DNA from: Paenibacillus_AR sp051594765
GTDB lineage: Bacteria > Bacillota > Bacilli > Paenibacillales > NBRC-103111
Assembly (NCBI RefSeq): GCF_051594765.1
Contig: NZ_JBPPGJ010000001.1
Location: 434,001-498,000, forward strand
Direction: 5' to 3'
Length of the DNA stretch: 64,000 nucleotides
In this document: positions 9,101 to 17,127 of the stretch, piece by piece
How positions within the stretch are numbered: position 1 is the first letter of the stretch
How the letters are laid out: every line of letters begins with the position of its first letter
Program-made: the position numbers and the translations under genes
The notes under the pieces: model-generated
Databases searched by the model: none
Told to the model about the DNA's origin: nothing
Seen by the model: only the letters and a program-made list of their open reading frames with translations

Positions 9101-11061
9101 TTCATCAGCCGCTCCAGGACGGGGGCGATGACCTCGGCCGTGCTCATATTCTCCCAAGCGCGGGGCTTGTAATAGAGCACGCCCGCACTGCGGTCCAGGT
9201 ACCACTCGCCCTGCTGGTCCAAGAGCTCGTAAGCGTTCTCATACGTCACCGGTACGGTGGCGCTGGTCAGGCCGCGCGATTTGACGGCATCCCAAGCGGG
9301 CTGGTCTAGAGTCAGCTGCAGCCGGCCGCCGGCCACGGACGCGGATTGCACCCCGACCCTGGAGTTGGTCCACAGGTCGTTATACACCAGCTCCAGCTCC
9401 TCCGGATGGGCATAGCCGGCAAGGGCCGTGTCATCCGAGACATAGCCGGAAGCCGTCTTATCCGGATTGGTCAATCCTCCGGTGCTGGACGCGCGAACGG
9501 CACGGATGCCGTCCACGAAGAGCTGCCGGGTTGCCAGGGACGTGCCGACGTCCGCTTTGTAGATGCCTTTGGCCGCATCATACAACGTCCACCCGGTGAT
9601 CTTCTTCCCGCCGCTCAACACGGCCTCCTCGCCCGGGTAGCTTTTGTAGGTGACGAAATATCCGTTCATGCCGGAGTCCGCCTGTGTGAATTCCAACGGC
9701 CCCTGCAGAGTGTAGGTTCCTCCCCGCAGAAACACCTCGATATCTCCGGTCATGCCGGCATTCAAGGCTCGGACAGCCTCCTGCGCCTTGGCCATGGTGC
9801 GGAAGGGTGCCTGCTCGGTGCCCGGATTGGTATCCGAGCCGCTCAGCGACACATAGAGGCGGTGCTGCACGGAGCGTGTGGTTACGGTAACCGTCGTTTC
9901 TCCCTTGATGGTGCCGTCCTTGTTGGCAGCGGTGACCTTCACCGGTCCGGGAGCGACTGCCGTCACCTCTCCATACCGGTCCACGGTAGCCACCGCCGGA
10001 TTGTCCGTGCTCCAGGTAACGGCGGGGTCGGTGGTATGATCCGGACTCACGTGCGCCTGGAGCAGCAAGCGGGAGCCCTCCGGCAAGGGAGAGGCCACCG
10101 GATCCAGGGCGATTCCCGTGATGGGGACCTCGAACACGCGTACCGTGGTGCTTGCCGTCTTCGCTCCTTCGGCGGAGGTGGCGGTTAAGGTGGCCGTACC
10201 CGGCGACACCGCCGTAACCACGCCTTTGTCGTTCACCGTCATGACCGCCGGATTACTGGAGCTCCAAGAGGCGTTCTGATTGGTGGCATTGGTCGGAGTG
10301 AAGACAAGCGGAATGTTCTGGGTGGTTCCGGCCGCCATCTCATACTCCGGGTTGGCAAACGCAATCCCCTCCACCGCCTTGTAGGAGGACACGTGGAACT
10401 CATCGAAGTACGCGGCCCCGACGTTGTCCTTAAAGAACCCGAAGCTAAAAGCAGTCACGGGACCGGCCTGGGCCAAGTAAGGCTCTTGGCTCAGCTTCTG
10501 AACGTTATTGATGTACAGATCGTAGACTTGGGCGTCGGAGTCCAACGCCACTCTCACGTCATACCAAGCTCCCGCCGAATAAGCATCCAGCTCGGTCCAG
10601 CTGCTGGAGCCCTTCTTCTTGTAAGCGAACTTGCCGTTGTACAATGCCAGCTGTACCATCGAGACGGTACCGGACTGAAGATTAGGCAGATAGATAACCT
10701 GGTTGTTCTGCTCCGCACGGACCTGATACGTCAGGACCGCTTTGGCGGAGGTATTCGTGAAGGTTCGCTTGATGGAATAGCTCGAAGCGGTCTTGGCGCT
10801 CTGCACATAGGACAGAACCCGGCCCGGATGACCGTCCGCCTCCGCTACGGCCACCGAGACTCCGGCCGGAGGAGCGATACTCCAGCCGGCGGGCTTGGCT
10901 CCCAAGGCCGTATTGTCGAAGGTGTCCGCCAGCACGTCGCCGGCTGCCGACGCGGAAGGAGCCTTCCAGACGGACAGAGGGGCGAATCCCCCCAGCACGA
11001 TGGCCATGCATAAGAAAGCGCATACAATTTTCTTGATCCATAACGCGTTTCTCAACTTCAA
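6187..11061 (-). CDS. Giant exported beta-helix carbohydrate-active protein with Ig-like, cohesin-like and dockerin-like modules
   Basis: 1624 residues. Visible in order: signal peptide (about 1-40, ending SASAA), a LamG/concanavalin-like domain (about 45-230), two BIG2 Ig-like repeats (about 232-395), a right-handed parallel beta-helix region (about 400-960) opening with YVSLSGSDTNPGT, further Ig-like repeats, another concanavalin-like region, a cohesin-type module (about 1367-1497), a FIVAR-like helical segment (about 1498-1576) and a dockerin-like end (1577-1624) with one clear calcium loop, DLNGDGVLDIAD. The beta-helix resembles GH141-type enzymes, but pectate-lyase-like activity is possible. 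The first codon is probably TTG; an alternative TTG two codons on has better ribosome-site spacing. The cohesin-SLH gene follows 15 bases later. Export is confident, exact activity is not. Confidence 0.8.
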   Translation of the reverse strand: MKLRNALWIKKIVCAFLCMAIVLGGFAPLSVWKAPSASAAGDVLADTFDNTALGAKPAGWSIAPPAGVSVAVAEADGHPGRVLSYVQSAKTASSYSIKRTFTNTSAKAVLTYQVRAEQNNQVIYLPNLQSGTVSMVQLALYNGKFAYKKKGSSSWTELDAYSAGAWYDVRVALDSDAQVYDLYINNVQKLSQEPYLAQAGPVTAFSFGFFKDNVGAAYFDEFHVSSYKAVEGIAFANPEYEMAAGTTQNIPLVFTPTNATNQNASWSSSNPAVMTVNDKGVVTAVSPGTATLTATSAEGAKTASTTVRVFEVPITGIALDPVASPLPEGSRLLLQAHVSPDHTTDPAVTWSTDNPAVATVDRYGEVTAVAPGPVKVTAANKDGTIKGETTVTVTTRSVQHRLYVSLSGSDTNPGTEQAPFRTMAKAQEAVRALNAGMTGDIEVFLRGGTYTLQGPLEFTQADSGMNGYFVTYKSYPGEEAVLSGGKKITGWTLYDAAKGIYKADVGTSLATRQLFVDGIRAVRASSTGGLTNPDKTASGYVSDDTALAGYAHPEELELVYNDLWTNSRVGVQSASVAGGRLQLTLDQPAWDAVKSRGLTSATVPVTYENAYELLDQQGEWYLDRSAGVLYYKPRAWENMSTAEVIAPVLERLMNINGASADQPVRNLQFEGLHFTHTTWMFPSTEWGLSDAQNNHLRYPGSPDHLPDAAVMISYANTVNFERNDFSKLGITGIRMDAGTQNSLIRGNRFYDISGGAVNVGQPMTNDPENYNPSDHRRIMKNNDVVNNLIHDIGVDYKSAAAISGGFPEYMDISHNEIYSIPYSGTHLGYGWTKVFDNVLRNVKIENNLIYDLMGMGIRDGGAIYSLGMTGGSAGNKNLVRGNYIRNQMDDSAVLYTDEGSTDWRFEKNVIDLKGTPPWHGTMKWAQAWAATIHNNEFVNNYTTTERYVDNGYNNTWANNVTFPDASWPAEAQAIIAQSGIESGYADIGSTDVRRWKADALDLAVGGAGRVPLHAADGKDGTQSLAAGRIYYESADPSIATVAADGTVTGLATGSTKIKASIINNGILRTVEAPVTIGDTLAELSIVGTVGKNAAYREGTSATLQITGKTVFGSSVPVDHVTFLSSDPDVASVTPDGVLTAHHSGDAVLTLMSEKLGVPVESRYKIRVWAYGEVEDYTLRDEIRDMSNWYVYPSSQTLQGDASSITIPTPNSGHAIYQGRQFQNEMVEFDMTINGTTSWYAVMFGKQSPTAGYTADNNYVLVVSSGGIELHRFNYGPRTVIYGNLQGYTSLAGGAIPNTMLPFNQKKRVQLGTFEEAAGVRIIVKVEGQEIMNFLDTTDGKLRGPGYLGVIARTGSVTLSEPVPQKSMKLTGPASINGGEELVLTYGFQNVTGSVYAQSAIVNYNPGHLEYIGAESLVNHATVVGSTYGYGQMKLTEVGLGAAMTGSDDLVRLRFRALPVNQTVASSVYLSDAQVADGNGVVTPIGAGADYSITIRSFDKTTLIQKIAEAQSALDSAQIIDTLWGHYRQDPVTALRSAVSAAQASLSGIGSQAELNQAVDTLNQSLAVFRASVNTTRTLGDLAVMGRSYRATAASPGWDAVYVYDLNGDGVLDIADITAFAWEMN

Positions 11062-11113
11062 TTCACCTCATCTTATGGATTCGAATGTGGAATCGCCTTG
11101 CGACAACCCCCGC

Positions 11114-12901
11114 TTAGGCGAGGGTGTCGTAAGGATCCGCAACCAGCACCGCTTCCTCCACACCGTGGACGAGTATGGAGCAGCGCCTCGGCATGGCGTC
11201 CGGTGTCCGGGGGACCTCCCGGTCCACGACGGTCCGGTCATCGATGGTCAAGGTATCCAGATAAGCCTGCAGCTCTTCCAGGGACATTCCCCGGTCTACG
11301 CCGGCCACCGCCCAAGCGGCCTCCACCCTCCGGCACTGCAGATGTCCATCGCTGCCCCGGTAGAGCACCTGCCGGATCCGGATGCGGTCGGCCTCCTTCA
11401 CCACCTCCAGCGGTACGGCCGTCCGTTCCTCCCCGCCGGCCGCAATCCCGGACAAGGCCGTGATGGCCACCGCCGCATGAGGGTACCGGAGCACCGTCCA
11501 CGTCCTGGTCCCCGCTTCCGTCGTCAGGGTCAGCACTTCGCCCCCGAATCGGGGAACCACCCACTCATCCGCCAGCTCCGCCACCCGGTTGTTCAGCCGG
11601 TCCATGCTGCGGACCACCAGCAGAAGCGCTCCGGACTGGCTGCTTCTCGTCCGCACGTCCGGGTAGATAGGCTCCAGGAATAGAGCGGGCTTCAGATACC
11701 CGACATGGTAATTCTCCATCGGGTGGGTCCGAACCCCTTCCCCGTTGTCCACGAACCAGCGCAGGTGGGAGACCTGATGCTCCCTGACGCTGAAGCTGAC
11801 GGGGAAGGATTGCCAGCCCAAGCCCCAGGTCGGCCACTGGTAGCAGCCGGGAAGGATCGGGAAGCGGTTGATGCTGCCCACCCGCAGACTTTCTCCGATC
11901 CAGCTGGTAGACCAGGATTGGTCGAAGACCTTCTCCACCAAGGTTCGGGGGACCTGCGGCGCCTCCATTGGCGTCATGGCCCTCTCCAGCTCCTCCTCGA
12001 AAAGCAGAAGGCCCACCAGATCGTTCAGGTTGAACACATGCTCCCGGTATTCCTCGAAGCTGCTGACTCCCGCTATAGCCCAGAGCGTGCTCTTGCGTAC
12101 GGTCTCGCCCTGGAAGTTATAGCTCCGGATAGTGGGGACGAACTCCTCCCCGTTGTGGAACCGGAGCAGGCGCTTCAGCTCCTCCATCCGGGCGCACAGC
12201 TTGCCGGCCAGCTCCGGGAACCGTCCCTCGAGAGCCCGGACGGCGATCCGCAGGGCGTTCATCATGACGCTCTGGTACACCAGGCTGATGTTCTCGCCCC
12301 AGCCCCAGCCCCGCCGTTCCGTATAATCTTCCCAGCGCTCGAAGAAGCTGACGGCCTCCCGGATGTACTTCTCATCCTTCGAGAAGACGGCCACAGCCAG
12401 CAGCATGGCGCCGTCGCTCAGGATTTTGTTCGGATAATAGATCTGCGGCTCCCTGCACTCATGGCTGAACCATACGACGGCGCGGGAGAGCATCCGGTCG
12501 ATCCGCTCCAGATGCTCTGAGGGGAAGGCGTCCGGCCGGCAGAGCCGGACCGTCACCAGCGGCATCAGGATGAAGAAGGCCGCGTTGGAGTCCTGGATCT
12601 CCCGCTCCTCCCGGTACCAGAGGAAGCCTCCGTACTGGGGGTGGTCCGGGTCGGCGATCTGAAGCGCCTCCAGCGCCTCCAGGATCTTCAAACCTTCCGC
12701 ATGGTCCAGCTTCCCCAGCAGCGTGCCGAAGGCATAATACCCGGCGGAGTAGCGCCCTTCATGGCAGTATGCCATATGGGCCATCTGCCGGGTATGGCCC
12801 GGCCTGTCGTACCGGACCAAGCCCATCTCCAGCACCGCCTCCGCGGCGGCCGCGTTGAAGCTGCGTTCCATGGCCTCTATCACTGCGTGATTCGCATTCA
12901 A
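11114..12901 (-). CDS. Uncharacterised 595-residue protein, probable alpha/alpha toroid plus beta-sandwich
   Basis: I do not recognise a named family. The first 300 residues are helix-rich with regularly spaced aromatic and acidic residues (YCHEGRYSAGYYAFG, GGFLWYREERE, NPYIP-like YYPNKILSDG), like six-hairpin glycosidases and polysaccharide lyases. The last 200 residues look like beta strands, as in heparinase-type lyases. There is no signal peptide, so it should act in the cytoplasm on imported oligosaccharide. The start is TTG at 12901, with GGAGGG seven bases upstream. It lies between the binding-protein gene and the beta-helix gene in the same direction, so a catabolic role on the same substrate is inferred. 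An intracellular glycoside hydrolase or lyase is the best guess. Confidence 0.6.
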   Translation of the reverse strand: MNANHAVIEAMERSFNAAAAEAVLEMGLVRYDRPGHTRQMAHMAYCHEGRYSAGYYAFGTLLGKLDHAEGLKILEALEALQIADPDHPQYGGFLWYREEREIQDSNAAFFILMPLVTVRLCRPDAFPSEHLERIDRMLSRAVVWFSHECREPQIYYPNKILSDGAMLLAVAVFSKDEKYIREAVSFFERWEDYTERRGWGWGENISLVYQSVMMNALRIAVRALEGRFPELAGKLCARMEELKRLLRFHNGEEFVPTIRSYNFQGETVRKSTLWAIAGVSSFEEYREHVFNLNDLVGLLLFEEELERAMTPMEAPQVPRTLVEKVFDQSWSTSWIGESLRVGSINRFPILPGCYQWPTWGLGWQSFPVSFSVREHQVSHLRWFVDNGEGVRTHPMENYHVGYLKPALFLEPIYPDVRTRSSQSGALLLVVRSMDRLNNRVAELADEWVVPRFGGEVLTLTTEAGTRTWTVLRYPHAAVAITALSGIAAGGEERTAVPLEVVKEADRIRIRQVLYRGSDGHLQCRRVEAAWAVAGVDRGMSLEELQAYLDTLTIDDRTVVDREVPRTPDAMPRRCSILVHGVEEAVLVADPYDTLA

Positions 12902-12978
12902 TTCAAGTCCCTCCGTCTGTCCGGATAGAAGGGAAGGCGTCCCTTGTCAGGTCCGCCTCCCGCTGCTCCTTCATGCTG

Positions 12979-14655
12979 TTATTTCTGCTGGGCTGCCGCC
13001 ATTTTGTAGATGTCCGCCATCAGGATCGCGGTGCCTTTGTTCTTGTCGTACCATTGGGCGTAGAAATCGTCCACCTTGGTGCCGCCCGCCTTCTCCCACA
13101 CCGACTTGGAGTCGGTGATGAATTGGTCGACTGTGTAGGACTTGCCGCTGACGATTGCTTTGTTGGCCGCGTCGAGAATGGTCTTGTTGGCATTGGTATT
13201 GATGGTGGCCAGATCCTGCGGCAGGTTCGGCAGATATGCCTTCTGGGTGATGCCGACCATTGGCGTGCTCGGGTTCATGTAGATGGATTTGGCCATCTTC
13301 ACGATGTCGCCCATCGACTTCTCCGTCGGAGTCGGGCTGACCTTGTTGTCCAAGCCGTAGCACTTGCCCACGATCGGCTGGAGCATGTTCATGTCGCGGT
13401 TGTAGTCCCGCTCCTTCTTGTTCTTGGCCGGATCGATGGCTTCGGCGCAGCCGTTGGCCGTCGGCTTGTAGTGCTGGCCCTCGATGCCGAACTCGATGGT
13501 CTTGGTGAATTTCTCACTGGACATGAAGTCGATCTGTCGCATGACCGCTTCCGGATCCTTCGCGCCGCGGTTGACCATGCCGGTCATCTGAATCGGGTTG
13601 GACAGCAGCGGGCTGAACTGCCCGAATGGGGTCTTGGGCAGCGCAATCGGCACCGCCTCCGCATCCGGCACATTTTTCTTCAGCGCTTCATAGGTGGCCA
13701 GGTCGGCACCGTTGCCGCCGTAGATGCCCAGCTTGCCGGTGATCCAAGCCTGCTTCTGCTTCTCGCCGTTCTTATCGGTGACGAAGTCCTTGTCGGCGAC
13801 GCCGGCATCATACAGATCCTTCTGGAACTGGATGGCCGCCTTGATGCGGTCCCAGTTATGGGTGACCTTGTCGTTCTCCAGAATCCACGGGACCTGGTCG
13901 GTGCCGAACAGAGTGAACCCGGTGCCGTACATATGGTTCAGGACAATGCCGGCCACGAAGCTCAAGCCCACGCCTTGGGTGTCCGCCTTGCCGTTGCCGT
14001 CCGGATCCTGCTCGGTGAAGGCCTTGGCGACGGCCATCAGCTCTTCCGGCGTGGTCGGAGCCTTCAGATTCAGCTTCTTCAGCCAGTCGTTGCGGATGAA
14101 CAGGTAGTGCTGGGGGTTCACGTCGAGGGCGCGGCCGACCAGATACATTTTGCCGTCATCCATGGTTCCGGCCTTCTTGAGCGTCGGGTACTTCTCCAGC
14201 ATGGCCTTGTATTCCTTGCTGTTCTTGGCGATCAGATCGTCCAGGGGCATCAGCTGCTTCTGGTTGTAGAGCTGGCCCTGGTAAGCGGTGTCATATTCGA
14301 AGATCAAATCCGGCGCAGAGCCGGAGGCGAACAGCACATTGAATTTCTGAAGGGACTCAAAACGCGGGACCGTGATGTATTTGACCTCGTTCGGTCCGTT
14401 CTCGTTGACCCACTTGGTCCAACGGTTGTTGTCCATCGTGCCTTCCTCCGCCGGAACGGTGCCGCGGTCATACAGGGACACGGTGATGCTGCCCCGCTTG
14501 GCGGGGGCTGCGGATGCCACGCTGCCGCCGGCCGAGGCCGAGGGGGACGACTTGGAGGCATCCTCTTTGTCGCTGCCGCAGGCTGCGGCAGTAAGGGCTA
14601 ATGCGGTGACGGATGCTGCGAGAACCGATCTTTTGACCCACTTCTGATTTGCCAT
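12979..14655 (-). CDS. ABC transporter extracellular sugar-binding lipoprotein (LplA-like)
   Basis: 558 residues with a lipoprotein signal peptide: basic start, hydrophobic core, lipobox LTAAAC (Cys near 26), then a Ser/Ala-rich spacer. The body is a long family-1-type solute-binding protein of the kind paired with LplB/YtcP permeases in Gram-positive bacteria; these bind oligosaccharides outside the membrane. Motifs such as YDTAYQGQLYNQKQ, FIRNDWLKKL and DPEAVMRQIDFM fit the group. The ribosome site GGGAGG lies before the ATG at 14655. It directly follows the two permease genes. No ATPase gene is present nearby, so a shared MsmX-type ATPase elsewhere is expected. Confidence 0.9.
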   Translation of the reverse strand: MANQKWVKRSVLAASVTALALTAAACGSDKEDASKSSPSASAGGSVASAAPAKRGSITVSLYDRGTVPAEEGTMDNNRWTKWVNENGPNEVKYITVPRFESLQKFNVLFASGSAPDLIFEYDTAYQGQLYNQKQLMPLDDLIAKNSKEYKAMLEKYPTLKKAGTMDDGKMYLVGRALDVNPQHYLFIRNDWLKKLNLKAPTTPEELMAVAKAFTEQDPDGNGKADTQGVGLSFVAGIVLNHMYGTGFTLFGTDQVPWILENDKVTHNWDRIKAAIQFQKDLYDAGVADKDFVTDKNGEKQKQAWITGKLGIYGGNGADLATYEALKKNVPDAEAVPIALPKTPFGQFSPLLSNPIQMTGMVNRGAKDPEAVMRQIDFMSSEKFTKTIEFGIEGQHYKPTANGCAEAIDPAKNKKERDYNRDMNMLQPIVGKCYGLDNKVSPTPTEKSMGDIVKMAKSIYMNPSTPMVGITQKAYLPNLPQDLATINTNANKTILDAANKAIVSGKSYTVDQFITDSKSVWEKAGGTKVDDFYAQWYDKNKGTAILMADIYKMAAAQQK

Positions 14656-14751
14656 GGTTCACTGACCTCCCTGATTTATCCCAGCTTTGATTGTACTGCA
14701 CAGGAATTGCAATCGCACGTTTTCAGCCGTTTCATCCTGCTTCGGGTCCGG

Positions 14752-15627
14752 TCAACCCTTGATGGCGCCGATCATCACCCCTTTGACGAAATATTTTTGG
14801 AGCAGCGGGTACACGATCAGCATCGGCAGGACCATGATCATGATCCCCGCCGCCTTGATACCCTCGGGCGTAATGTTGTTGACCTCATCCGGGCTCATGG
14901 TGTTGATGTCCTGCAGAACCGACTGGCTCTTGATCATCTGCTGGATCAAGACCGTCAGGTTGTACTTCTCGGGACTGTTCATATAGATCAGCACGTTGAA
15001 GAAGGCATTCCAGAAGTAGACGCCGTAGAACAGGGCGATGGTGGCCACCATGGGCAGGGACAGCGGCAGCATGACCTGGAACAGGACGCGCCATTCGCCG
15101 GCTCCGTCGATCCGGGACGCCTCCACCAGCTCCTCGGGAATGCTCTCGAAGAAGGAGCGCATGATGAGCATGTTGAAGGTGCTGACCAGCGCGGGCAGCC
15201 ACAGGGCGCCGTAGGAATTCACCAGGCCCAGCTGCTTGATGACCAGGTAGGTGGGAATCAGGCCCCCTTGGAACAGCATGGTGAAGACGATGCCTAAGGT
15301 CAGGTAGCGCCGGCCGTAGAACCAGCTGCGGGACAGCGGGTACGCCGCGAACACGGTGAACACCATGCTCAGCACCACCCCGATTAAGGTGATGGTCACG
15401 TTGTTGCCGAAGGCCCGCATGATCGGAGTGCCCTCGAACAGGATGTTGTAGGATTCCGTCGTGAAGTCCTTGGGCCAAAAGGTGACGAAGCCCGACATGA
15501 CGGCTTCCTTGCCGCTCAGCGAGATGGATGCCAGATTCAACAACGGGAGAAGACAGATAAGGCCTGCTAATGACAGGATGATGTAATTGATGGTGTAGAA
15601 CGCTTTTTCGCCGGTTGACATGCGCAT
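14752..15627 (-). CDS. ABC sugar transporter permease, YtcP-like
   Basis: 291-residue inner-membrane permease with about six transmembrane helices. The EAA loop, which contacts the ATPase, is seen as EELVEASRIDGAGEWRVLFQ in the second half. N-terminal MRMSTGEKAFYTINYI and C-terminal QKYFVKGVMIGAIKG are typical of the YtcP/CarG group that imports oligosaccharides. It starts 16 bases after the partner permease stop, behind GGAGG, so the pair is translated from one message. The substrate is not readable from the sequence; context suggests uronate-containing oligosaccharides. Confidence 0.93.
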   Translation of the reverse strand: MRMSTGEKAFYTINYIILSLAGLICLLPLLNLASISLSGKEAVMSGFVTFWPKDFTTESYNILFEGTPIMRAFGNNVTITLIGVVLSMVFTVFAAYPLSRSWFYGRRYLTLGIVFTMLFQGGLIPTYLVIKQLGLVNSYGALWLPALVSTFNMLIMRSFFESIPEELVEASRIDGAGEWRVLFQVMLPLSLPMVATIALFYGVYFWNAFFNVLIYMNSPEKYNLTVLIQQMIKSQSVLQDINTMSPDEVNNITPEGIKAAGIMIMVLPMLIVYPLLQKYFVKGVMIGAIKG

Positions 15628-15643
15628 GGATGGGATCCTCCTT

Positions 15644-16621
15644 CTACCACAACGCCTTGTTGAAGCGCTTGGCGATGGCGTTAGTGATGATGACGAGGGT
15701 GAAGGCGACCAGCGATTCGAACAAGCCGAGGGCTGCCGTCAGGCTGAATTGTCCGCCCTGCAGGCCGATTTCATAAATGTAGGTGCTGATGACCTGAGAG
15801 ATGTTGCTGACGATGGAGTTCTGCAGAGTGTACACCTGGTCGAAGCCGACCTCCATCACCCGGCCCATGGCCAGGATCAGCATGATGACGATGGTAGGGC
15901 TTAAGCCCGGCAGCGTCACGTGCCACATCTGCTTCCACTTGCCGCCTCCGTCGATGCTGGCCGCCTCGTACAAGCTCGGGTCGATGGTGGTCAGTGCGGC
16001 GAGATAGATGATGGCGTTGAAGCCGGCGTCCTTCCAGACTCCGGAGCCCAGGAAGATGGACACCCAGGACCATTCGTGGAACAGGAAGGCGAAGGGCTCG
16101 CCGCCCGTCAGCTTGGTCAGTAGACCGTTGATGACGCCGCTCTGGGAGAACAGGGTGATGACGATGCCGCCGACAATGACCCAGGAGAAAAAGTGCGGCA
16201 GGTAGACCAGAGTCTGCACCGCCTTTTTGAACCACATCTTACGGACCTCGTTCAACATGATGGCAAGCATGATCGGGAACGGGAAGCTGACGAATACGGA
16301 CAGGACGCTCAGGAACAGCGTGTTGCGGATGATCTGAGCCGATTGGGACTGGGTGAACAGATGGTTGAAGTTATCCACCCCGACCCAGGGGCTGCCCCAG
16401 ATGCCGTCGTAGAAGTTGTAGTTTTTGAACGCGATGATAAGCCCCAGCATCGGCGTATATTTGAACACGATATAAAAGGCGACGATGGGAAGAAACATGA
16501 TCCAGAGGGGGACGTTGTTGCGGAATCTCTGGGTTTTCCACACGGGGCGCTTGGTTGGCCGGCTCTCTTGCGCCGCTGCCTCCGGTACGCTGTGCGTGCT
16601 GTTGTACGTTTGGGCCTTCAT
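15644..16621 (-). CDS. ABC sugar transporter permease, LplB-like
   Basis: 325 residues with a charged, probably cytoplasmic N-terminus of about 40 residues, then six predicted membrane helices. The EAA loop is present as YEAASIDGGGKWKQMWHVTLP. It matches the LplB permease family, which pairs with YtcP-like subunits. It is the first gene after the 500-base regulatory gap following the araC-type gene, with GAGGAGG before its ATG, so it probably heads the second transcript of the locus. Confidence 0.93.
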   Translation of the reverse strand: MKAQTYNSTHSVPEAAAQESRPTKRPVWKTQRFRNNVPLWIMFLPIVAFYIVFKYTPMLGLIIAFKNYNFYDGIWGSPWVGVDNFNHLFTQSQSAQIIRNTLFLSVLSVFVSFPFPIMLAIMLNEVRKMWFKKAVQTLVYLPHFFSWVIVGGIVITLFSQSGVINGLLTKLTGGEPFAFLFHEWSWVSIFLGSGVWKDAGFNAIIYLAALTTIDPSLYEAASIDGGGKWKQMWHVTLPGLSPTIVIMLILAMGRVMEVGFDQVYTLQNSIVSNISQVISTYIYEIGLQGGQFSLTAALGLFESLVAFTLVIITNAIAKRFNKALW

Positions 16622-16698
16622 GCTGACACCTCCTCTTCTTCATATGACTATCGATTTTTCCATACCTTCAGGCCGGGGGATCCGTCCTGCACAGGTCC

Positions 16699-16727
16699 AA
16701 CATACCCGACGGTACGGGCAGCAACAA
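16699..16727 (-). promoter_or_regulatory. Possible promoter of the transporter and exoprotein operon
   Basis: TTGTTG (16722-16727) and TATGTT (16699-16704) are 17 bases apart, in the gap before the LplB-like gene. The match is moderate, as expected for an activator-dependent promoter. A repeat that could bind an AraC-type activator ends seven bases upstream of the -35 element. Confidence 0.4.
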
Positions 16728-16734
16728 TATCCGA

Positions 16735-16789
16735 AATTCTTGTATACGGCATAGGAACCCGCTCCCTCCGGAGCGGAATTCTCGTATAT
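16735..16789 (-). promoter_or_regulatory. Candidate AraC-type operator: direct repeat AATTCTYGTATA, 42 base spacing
   Basis: AATTCTTGTATAC (16735-16747) and AATTCTCGTATAT (16777-16789) are direct repeats (shown on the plus strand) whose starts are 42 bases apart, four helical turns. A third copy, AATTCTCGCATAC, occurs at 25341-25353 upstream of the GH2 operon. Same-face direct repeats just upstream of a weak -35 are typical of AraC-family activator sites. Binding by the regulator encoded at 17128-19395 is inferred. Confidence 0.5.
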
Positions 16790-17055
16790 TCGCGGCGGCT
16801 TGGGCGGTGACTTCAGCGACGGGATATGGGGGGGCGGATGTGGCGGGCTCGGGAACTGAGGCTCGATGGGAGAGGGAGACGTTACAGAGGCGGAAGGGCG
16901 GGGAACGATGCAGGCAGGGTGCAGGCGTGGTAAGAGGACGGTGATGCCGGTGTCTCCGATAATCGAGAAAGATGGTTATGTCCGCATAAGCCTCGGACTC
17001 ATCCGCTGCTGTACCAGAAAGGGCTATTTTGAACCACTCGAGGCTTCCGCTAACA
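16790..17055. other. Rest of the intergenic gap before the transporter operon
   Basis: I see no convincing gene here. The stretch is purine-rich on the plus strand. Near 17018-17030 it holds AAAGGGCTATTTT, an incomplete copy of one arm of the hairpin at 17056-17081, so an alternative pairing of the two is possible. Confidence 0.5.
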
Positions 17056-17081
17056 GAAATAGCCCCTTTCGGGGCTATTTC
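17056..17081 (-). terminator. Stem-loop after the araC-type gene
   Basis: Perfect 11 bp stem (17056-17066 with 17071-17081), read on the minus strand as GAAATAGCCCC, loop GAAA, GGGGCTATTTC. It lies about 50 bases past the stop of the regulator gene. The T-run is weak, so it may be a processing or attenuating hairpin rather than a strong terminator. Confidence 0.6.
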
Positions 17082-17127
17082 ATGTTTAGATAGCCTCCAG
17101 CAGACGCATGGCTAGCGGCGATCCTTC

